Source: Stachybotrys elegans (lineage: Eukaryota; Ascomycota; Sordariomycetes; Hypocreales; Stachybotryaceae). From it: 64,000 bases of DNA. The notes under the pieces were generated by a model. It was not told the DNA's origin. It was given only the letters and a program-made list of their open reading frames with translations, and ran no database searches. Position 1 is the first letter of the stretch. The number at the start of each line of letters is the position of its first letter. The translations under genes and the position numbers were made by a program. The stretch lies in the NCBI GenBank assembly GCA_020746835.1, contig JAGPNK010000005.1:1054001-1118000 (forward strand). Direction: 5' to 3'. Below, in pieces: positions 56,944-64,000 of the stretch.

Positions 56944-58500
56944 TCAGTTCAACTTGCCCATGACTTGAGATGGCGGCAAAACCGACGCCGCCCAATGTAC
57001 CATTGCACCCGAAAGCCGAGGCTGCAAGAAGGCCACGACAGCCAATAAGATGCACACCAGCAGGACCATGTGTGCCAAGAAGCTTCGCCACCCTCTCTTC
57101 GAGGCCGTTGATACGCTGGTGCCCTTTTCATAGGCCCCCAGTTCCGTCGTCTTATCTAGCTCCGGAACGTACTGAAGCTCGAACTTCATGTCTTCGTGTA
57201 AATTTCCAAGTTTCGGGCTCGAAATCATTTGGTGCAAGGTGCGCTTGAATTTCTGCAGAGGCGTTGGTTAGTACAGTCGGTGAGTACGATGTTGATCAAA
57301 GGCCAGGCTCTCACCATTTCGAAACACTGCTTTAGCGATGCAGGCCACCACGGGTAGCTGTAACCCACGCACATGAGAGTTAAGAGCTGCAGCCGGACGA
57401 CGAGGTGGAATTGAAGTGGAGGCCTTTCTATCTGCAGCGCCTCACACAAAGCAGAGCCATTGAGGCGGTATGCATAGGCAGCCAGAAGCTCTCGGGGTGC
57501 ATCGAGTGGGGGCGTGTAGGATTCAGCCGTGAGAACATTGTTGGCCAGGATGGCGGACTTGGGCGAAGGCGCTATCTCGTACACCATGACCGACTCCAGC
57601 ATGGCCTTGGCCCTCTCGGGCGTCTCCATCCAGTCAACGGGCGTACCCATTATGTAGCCGACCCAGCGCCATAGAGCAAGGTAGTCGGCAATTTGTTGCT
57701 GCGTGAGGGAGATGCCCTGGCGTGGTAGCGACAGATGGATGAGAGCGACCGAGTAGGCCGCGATGGTGCCGATGCAGTGTAGGTCGTTGATGGGAACGCC
57801 ATTCTCTTCGACATCAAAGTAGCCTGGCTTCTGCGCGGCCAGCTGCATGATGCGACGCCTGACCGAGGCGTGCAGGAAACGTACTCGGACTGAAGACGTG
57901 TATCCCTTGCCGCCCGGCTTGATCGAGTCGAGATCATAGACGACATCCAGAAAATGCTGCAGCGTCTCGAGCAGGCGTCTCTTGGCTACATTCACACCAA
58001 AGCCGCCAGTTTTGCCGAGCGTCTCGACCACTCGAGAGGCACCCATGCCTCCCATGAGAGAGTTGTAAAGGAGCTGGGAAGGGTTAGCCCTCAAAGTCCC
58101 AAATAAACCGTCTTCTCCGTTTATCGCTTCTTACTCCCAGCAAGAACTGGCCGCAGTATTGGTATACCACCAGCTGCCCACGCCGAATCTGGTCCCAATC
58201 GACCCAGTCCGGCACTGTTGAGACCTCCTTCCATAGCGCCGTCAGGGTTGCATCCCGCTCCGAATGGTCCTGCAAAAGCTGGAAGTAGTCGTGTTGTCCG
58301 GGCCCCGAACCGTGTGGGCACCTCCACGACTTGGACTTTGGGGGTGAGATCTCGTCTAGCTTATCCAGTGCGTCCGTAGCAAGCCTATCATAGGAGACCA
58401 GGAGGCCACGGAGGTCATTAGAGCCCATGTGCTCACCTGTCCAGTGAAACGGATGGTCCCATATGACCCTGGCATTGTCAGAGGTAGAGAACAGTGACAT
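56944..58500 (-). CDS. Membrane oxygenase with MpaB/rubber-oxygenase (DUF2236) domain
   Basis: Predicted ER-bound oxygenase of the MpaB/Lcp-like family, some members of which cleave isoprenoid chains; the substrate here is unknown. The product is 477 residues. The N-terminal part (NARVIWDHPFHWTGEHMGS) leads into the domain: LLYNSLMGGMGASRVVETLG, GGFGVNVAKRRLLETLQHFL, VRVRFLHASVRRRIMQLA, GVPINDLHCIGTIAAYSVAL and LWRWVGYIMGTPVDWMET. Several His and Arg residues could be heme ligands, but I could not assign them. A membrane segment lies near the C-terminus (SFLAHMVLLVCILLAVVAFL). Exons are 58500-58135, 58073-57315 and 57252-56944; introns start GTAAGA and GTGAGA and end CAG. It sits alone, not in a visible biosynthetic cluster. 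Confidence 0.8.
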
Positions 58501-59868
58501 CTTGGGCGTCTAATGGAGAGGTGAAGTTGTGGAGCTGATGAACATGATCCAGCAGACTGCTTTGCATAAGTCGCAGAGAACAAAGAAGACCTGCGAGATA
58601 CTTTTAGTAAAGAGGCATATTTCTTTATTAGACCAGGAGCATCCCAGATGTTAAGCTACGGGTCCATCCTTTGTCTGAGGACTGGCCATCAACGCAATTT
58701 AAGTACGCAATCACCTGCCCAATAAACCACATATGCACCGCAGGCCTGTGGCGACAGGGTATAGACGGCAAGAAGCGTGCCTCGGGAAATCGAGGTGTGG
58801 GAGTGTATGTGTCAAACACCTTGGAGAGGGGCTTACATGACAACACGACCTTGGGCATAAGAAGAATGAATAGATCTCCACCGCACGGCGAGGGGCAATG
58901 CAGTTGGCTACCCATCTAGCCAGGGAGGAGGGGGGGAGACGAACCACATTTCCATGGCACGCAGCGAGTCCAAGGGAAAGGTAGCCATTCGGAGCGTCTG
59001 AAGCTCGTGAAATTGACCTCGGAGGAGATGCCATTGGCTCTGCGCATGGCCTAGGCATGCAACAACCCATGCTTCTGGGCGGAGGGTCCATAGCCCGGAA
59101 CGCCGGAGGCCTTATCGGACGAGCAGACACATCGTATGAGAGAGAGGGACGATGGTCTTGAGCTTGACATATCCCTCTTCATGATCCGCTGCCTTGGGTT
59201 TTTGGGATCGACAAGGTGTGCCACTAGGCACGTCAGATCCAAGTCGGGAATAAACAGTGAAACAGTCGATGACAGTTCGACCAAAGCCACGGCGGTGGAA
59301 GGACACTGCGGCACGGACGACCACGGCAAACCTTGGGTAGTGCCAAGCCAAAGCCAACGATGCGGTGCGGTGCGTAGCTGCCAGCCTGCGACGATGGTTC
59401 CAAGAATGAGGAGCTGCATAGACGGGCCGGCGTCTGTCCAATGCGGGATTGCATATGTTTCCACAGTGGCACTCGGCTCGGCGTGGCCTGTCCTGAGAGG
59501 AATTATCCCAGCCTCCATAACGACATGGGCGGATGCATGTGGTCGTCTAGCGCACCCAATGGTGTAGTCCAAGACGATGCATGCATAGCACATGTTCCAA
59601 GGTTGATGATGCGAAGTCCACACCACCACGGCCTGAGGTTCAGCCGCTCCGATGGGCCTGGTTTTGGTGGTTATTTTCTTGCCGCCTATCTTGGGTCCAG
59701 GTGGTATTTTTTTCTGGCAAATAGCCTGCCAGGGTCGGGCGGAGCGCCGATACCCAGCTGCTACTAACCTAGCCGGACGACTCCACTTGTAGCGTTTTGC
59801 TTGCTCCCCTGGAGACAACTTTTTCTCCCATCGAACGTGTAACATCCCGTCTGGCCATCGTCGTTGTC
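58501..59868. promoter_or_regulatory. Divergent intergenic region between the MpaB-type gene and rrg9
   Basis: 1.4 kb. A 264-codon minus-strand open frame (59051-59845) was considered and rejected because it is rich in Trp, Cys and His and has no family features. Confidence 0.5.
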
Positions 59869-60909
59869 ATGACCTGCTTGTGTGCCGCTGGTCCATGGAG
59901 GACTTTTATCCGGGGCATGGCCCAAGTCCACCGGCTTGAAGCTTCGTCTCAGTCCTTCGTCAGGCCCCAGACAAGCCTTGTCTGGACCAACCTCGCCCAA
60001 GGACATGCAGCCGAGTCGCATGTGATCCGCCGGTTCCACGCCTCGCGGTTCATGTCCCACGATGGAGCAGATGCGGCATCGACTAAGCGTGTGGCTGCTG
60101 ATTCTGCCGTCGAATCGCGACCTGCAGCGCCGTCGCCGGCGTCCCCAAATACCGACAGCCTCGCCAGCCAGCCCAAGGCGGACAAGCCTCGGAGCGTCCG
60201 ACAAAGAGATCGAAACAAGGGCGCCAACAGCAGAGAGTCCTCCTCCGAACAGGGACCAAAACCCGTTTCGAGCCGAGAGAAGAAAGCCAAGAACGAAGCA
60301 CCAAACAGACAGAGAAAGAGACAAGTGTGGCTTACCAATGAAACCGACCTCGACCCCGACACCGGTGCCAAGGTCGCCGACAAGAGACCGGACTGGATGA
60401 TCCAAAAGGAGGCTCTGAAGCAGAAGTTTCCCGAAGGCTGGAACCCACAGAAGCGACTGTCGCCCGATGCCCTCACCGGTATTCGGGCTCTCAACGCGCA
60501 GTTCCCAGACGTGTATACGACCGAGGCGCTAGCCAACAAGTTCGAGGTGTCCGCCGAGGCGATTCGTCGAATCCTGCGAAGCAAATGGCAGCCGTCGGCC
60601 AAGGAGGAGGAGGAGCGCCAGGAGCGGTGGTTCAAACGCGGCGTGCAGGTATGGGAACGCAAGGCAGCACTCGGCATCAAGCCGCCCAAGAAATGGCGAC
60701 GGGAGGGCGTCGTGCGGGACCCTGATTTCCACCGATGGAGCAAGATGGCCCGCGAGCGTGAGCAGTCGTGGGAGACGCAGCAGAAGCAGGAGCGCCAGAA
60801 GGAGTGGACGCAGAGCAGGGCGCCGGAGAACAAGAGCGAGCAGGCCAAGGCTTCGGACGGAACGGCCTCTGCGGGTGCCGGCTCTGCTCTGCGCACTAGC
60901 CGTGTGTGA
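59869..60909 (+). CDS. rrg9: Required for respiratory growth protein 9 (Rrg9), mitochondrial
   Basis: Mitochondrial protein related to animal neugrin, needed for respiration and for keeping mitochondrial DNA in yeast. The product is 346 residues in a single exon. The N-terminus (MTCLCAAGPWRTFIRGMAQ) is presequence-like. A disordered basic region follows, and then the Rrg9/neugrin domain: RPDWMIQKEALKQKFPEGWN, KRLSPDALTGIRALNAQFPD and YTTEALANKFEVSAEAIRRI, ending at LRSKWQPS. The frame is open upstream to 59797, but that codon is TTG, so 59869 is the first ATG. The tail is rich in Arg, Lys, Glu and Gln. Confidence 0.88.
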   Translation: MTCLCAAGPWRTFIRGMAQVHRLEASSQSFVRPQTSLVWTNLAQGHAAESHVIRRFHASRFMSHDGADAASTKRVAADSAVESRPAAPSPASPNTDSLASQPKADKPRSVRQRDRNKGANSRESSSEQGPKPVSSREKKAKNEAPNRQRKRQVWLTNETDLDPDTGAKVADKRPDWMIQKEALKQKFPEGWNPQKRLSPDALTGIRALNAQFPDVYTTEALANKFEVSAEAIRRILRSKWQPSAKEEEERQERWFKRGVQVWERKAALGIKPPKKWRREGVVRDPDFHRWSKMAREREQSWETQQKQERQKEWTQSRAPENKSEQAKASDGTASAGAGSALRTSRV

Positions 60910-61728
60910 GGGAATGGCGAGGAGCGTCTACAGACCGCGACAGCTGGCAGGTCTGCGAGCGTGGCGAAGGAATGAATGCCATCGCACACTGTATACTACA
61001 TGTATTATAGAGCATCCCCTCGGTTTGTCTCAGGAAATGCTCATTGTAAGATAAAATCACGGCATTGAAATGGCGTTGGATGGAAGCTGCATGATGGGAA
61101 AATACCTAGACAGTGTTGGATATCTTGCTATATTTTTCAATACTCGTCGATGTCCCTTAATCACGTTCAGGTTGTTTACATTCAGCAAATATCTACCTGC
61201 CCTGTTAACAATGCACTGGCCCACGAAACACACACACATACGCCAAATCAATATAGCCTACATATCCTACATAAAACCCCCAGAAAGAACAGCCATTATT
61301 ACCTGTTAGTGCAATGCCGCCGCCGCCATCGTCAGATCGTGAGATCTAAATCCATCTCCAGTAGGCGCGGGCCAAGCCTCGCGGCAGGGGTTGGAAACTA
61401 GGGGTAGCTCCTCGTGAAACAGCGTCAGAAACACCGCCGCCGGTAGGGCGGTCGAGCACAAAATGCCACATGGCCAGCATCGGAAATCCCAAGCGGCACA
61501 GGACCTCTTTTTTTCTTCTCTCTCTCCTTTTTTTAAACCCTCGCATCATATTCTTCTTTCCCCCGGCTACCTGCCTTGTTTGTCTCAATTTTGTTCTTCG
61601 TCTTGTTTCGGCTGGTCCCAATTGTCTCTACTTCTTTATAGTCCCGTCTCTTCGATATACCCCTCGACCTACCTGCCACCGAATCTCAACCTCCTCCCGA
61701 GAAGCTTCCTTGCACCACATCCGACATC
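60910..61728. promoter_or_regulatory. Intergenic: rrg9 3' flank and SDR promoter region
   Basis: No gene is supported. AT-rich sequence lies at about 61000-61300. CT-rich sequence follows from 61500 to the start of the next gene and looks like a promoter and leader. Confidence 0.5.
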
Positions 61729-62887
61729 ATGTCTACTCCTCCAGCCTACCCGCGGACGGGCCCCGGCGACTCCTGGTTCGCGCCGCTGTCGATTGACCTG
61801 TTCGCCAAGGTCCTCAACGTGACGTTCCTGCACCCCTTTGTCTGCTGGATGATCCCGCTGTGCTTCCGAGCGCGCACCATGGCCTGGGACGCGCCGCCCA
61901 TGGTCGTCACGATTGTCTGGGCCTCCTTCATCACTCTGACCTGGATGGCCAGCGTCATCAACCAGCGCATCGCCCACGGTCTGCCCCGCGAGGTCGACCT
62001 CAGTGAGGAGGTCATCGTCATCACCGGCGGCGCCAGCGGTCTCGGCATGCTCATCGCCGAGGTCTATGGCATGCGGGGCGCTACCGTCGCTGTTCTGGAC
62101 GTCAATGACCTCGAGAACGGCGAGGCTAGGGGTGTCACTTGCTACAAGTGCGACATCAGCGACAAGACGCAGGTGGCCAAGGCCGCGGCTCAGATCGAGC
62201 GCGAGGTAAGCCGCAGCGAGGCGAATGCTTCATCCACGCACCCTCACTCTCCCTCCCAGCTTGCTTACACGTCTCCAGCTCGGCACTCCTACCGTCCTCA
62301 TCAACAACGCCGCCATCGTCATGGGCAAGTCCCTACTTGATCTCTCGACCGAAGACATCGAGAGGAGCATTTCGACCAACCTGCTGGGCCCATTCTACTG
62401 CCTCAAGGCCTTCCTCCCGGCCATCATCCGCGGCGACCGTGGCGGCACCATCGTCAACGTCAGCTCCGTCCTGGGCCAGGTGGGCGCCGCCCAATTGACC
62501 GACTATGCCGCCGCCAAGGCCGGCATCACCGCCATGCACCGCTCCCTGACGGCTGAGCTGCGCGACACGCACCCTGATATCCGCACCGTCCTCGTCACTG
62601 CCGGCCAGCTGAGCACGCCGCTCTTCAGCGGAGTGAAGACCCCCAACCGATTCATCGCGCCCGTCGTGGAGCCCGTGGACGTCACCAAGGAGATTGTGGC
62701 CGCCATTGACAGCGGCAAGAGCGCCACCGTAGCTATGCCGCTGTATGCCAAGTACATTGATTGGTACAACGTGCTGCCCGTGGGCATTCAGACTATCGTC
62801 CGCCGGCTTGCCGGTGTGGACACCAGTATGAGGACGTTTGTCGGAAGGAAGGGAGGAAAGCAGTCTGAGAAGACCAGTCTGCTATGA
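61729..62887 (+). CDS. Membrane-associated short-chain dehydrogenase/reductase
   Basis: Classical SDR that should use NAD(P)H on a lipid, steroid or retinoid-like substrate; the substrate is unknown. The product is 361 residues. Residues 1-85 carry hydrophobic segments (FLHPFVCWMIPLCF and PPMVVTIVWASFITLTWM), so it is probably ER or lipid-droplet bound. The Rossmann fold has the cofactor loop TGGASGLG (99-106), the NNAA motif (168-171), the catalytic Ser in VNVSSVLG (221-222) and the YxxxK pair Tyr235 and Lys239. One intron, 62206-62278 (GTAAGC/CAG), joins QIERE to LGTPTVLINN in frame. An earlier CAG at 62259 would give a non-conserved reading and was not used. The layout resembles RDH10/DHRS3-like fungal proteins. 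Confidence 0.88.
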
Positions 62888-64000
62888 CGTGGTTACTCGA
62901 CAGTGTGAAAAGGCTGAAGCTTCATACAGAGCACAGCTATGACTGACGGCCGAGCATATACAATCTTAATTCAGACATATCTATATTGGACACGCGGCTT
63001 TGAATATCCATGTAGTCAACCCCTTGTCAATCGTGCCCTCTTGAAAGTTCCAGCCAACACGTCGAGATGAATAAGACGGTACATACTCACGGGCTACAAA
63101 TCTCTGGTGCCCATGCGGAAATCGGCGATCTCGGGGAAATGCGCATTTGCAGTCTACAATTCGCCTACAACACCCTCTTTCAACGGGCGAAATACCCGAA
63201 AGGTCATCTGCACGCTCAGAGCCGAGGGTTGCATCCCAAGCTCCAGCTTCACAGTGTCGACCGGTGAGAGTCGGCATGGGACGTGGGGTAGCATTGGCAT
63301 GTCCGCAGGAAGCAATAATACTACGGGTTGGGTTACACATCGGCCGACCCTGTCAGAGGCCAAGATGGGGGGGCTGGTCAAAAATGGAATATATCGACAC
63401 TTCAGCCTGTAGGTGTGGTTCAATCAATGGCACCTGTCCTGGCTTTCCTCTTGAGCAGCCCCGGGTCGAGATGGTTGGCTGATGTTATCAGTTGGCTTCA
63501 TGTCGAATAATTGTCCTGAATGATGGAATGATCCATGGATGCTCCATACTGTTCGAGAAGAAGCCCTTAAGCCGCACTCTTGCTGGAGTCTGTGCAATAT
63601 CCTGGTTCCACGTGGCTCGCGAAAAGCCACCGCCCACACCACTCGTGTTGGTTCCGGCATGGTTGTCCACTGTACGACTCCATCGTGTGTGTGGACAGGC
63701 CAGGCCTAAGTCCTGGGATGGCTTGTCAAGGTAGCATTCATGCAACAGCAATGCAGAGGACATGAGGCAGCCCTCAGAACAAATGGAGCCCACTCATGCT
63801 GTGTAGTATGGGACTTTGGGCAAGCCGCCTACGTCGGCACACGACAGAATAGGCTCCAAGGATCGTACGAGCAACGTTCATGCAGGTCTCGACCCGAGTA
63901 AATGGCATTGCAAAGGGAACCATGAGCTGTCCCGATTGAGACCTCGGTGGGCAAACGGAGGAGGGGAAGGGGCCAGGTGGTTCGGAACGGATTTCGGTGC
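62888..64000. other. Intergenic to window end
   Basis: 1.1 kb after the SDR gene. No coding frame is supported; short frames on both strands lack family features. Confidence 0.45.

Noticed and set aside
59051..59845. 264-codon minus-strand open frame between the MpaB-type gene and rrg9
   Set aside because: Rich in Trp, Cys, His and Pro without any domain pattern, and it lies in the shared upstream region of two divergent genes.

Overview
This is a filamentous-fungal nuclear window, most likely from a Sordariomycete of the order Hypocreales (the order is inferred). The evidence is short spliceosomal introns of 50-90 bases with GTRAGT/GTATGT donors and CTAAC/CTGAC branch sites, GC-rich coding sequence, monocistronic genes on both strands, and a clear VeA velvet regulator beside other typical ascomycete genes. 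I recognise 17 protein-coding genes plus one conserved-looking gene of unknown function. I saw no tRNA, rRNA, transposon, CRISPR array or virus-like sequence, although a tRNA search by eye is weak.

Layout. 1-4.8 kb, all on the minus strand: a v-SNARE of the Bet1 family (cut by the window edge), the H2A.Z chaperone Chz1, the ER membrane complex subunit Emc10, and a Pho80-type cyclin. 6.8-9.9 kb, plus: an armadillo protein of the GID ubiquitin ligase (Vid28/Gid5). 9.9-18.5 kb: no gene seen, leading into veA (18.45-20.14 kb). 21.7-22.9 kb: a disordered protein of unknown function. 24.1-28.5 kb, minus: a membrane-anchored Spt23/Mga2-type transcription factor. 28.5-32.9 kb: no gene seen. 32.9-36.6 kb, minus: RNase H1 and the tRNA adenosine deaminase subunit Tad3. 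36.6-43.1 kb: no gene seen, leading into 6-phosphofructo-2-kinase/fructose-2,6-bisphosphatase (43.1-45.6 kb). 46.2-53 kb is gene-dense: Sof1 (-) and Rpb3 (+) diverge from 463 bases, and the dicarboxylate carrier Dic1 (-) and mitochondrial Phe-tRNA synthetase (+) diverge from 639 bases. 55.5-62.9 kb: calcipressin (+), an MpaB-type membrane oxygenase (-), the mitochondrial protein Rrg9 (+) and a membrane short-chain dehydrogenase (+).

The genes do not form a cluster or pathway. Most are conserved housekeeping functions (vesicle traffic, chromatin, transcription, ribosome assembly, tRNA modification, mitochondrial translation and transport). A few are regulators (VeA, Pho80 cyclin, Mga2-like factor, PFK-2/FBPase-2, Gid5, calcipressin). 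The longest empty stretches lie upstream of three regulators: veA (8.5 kb), PFK-2 (6.4 kb) and mga2 (4.4 kb).

I did not find an undescribed multi-gene system. The most interesting readings are at the transcript level. One is a 5-base coding microexon that supplies part of the signature motif of the Dic1 carrier, and another is a 10-base microexon in chz1. The last intron of the Mga2-like gene, if retained, would replace the membrane anchor by a soluble tail. Two other introns, in vid28 and emc10, are in frame and free of stops. Exon boundaries were placed by eye from splice consensus, frame and family conservation, so transcript data would be needed to confirm them.
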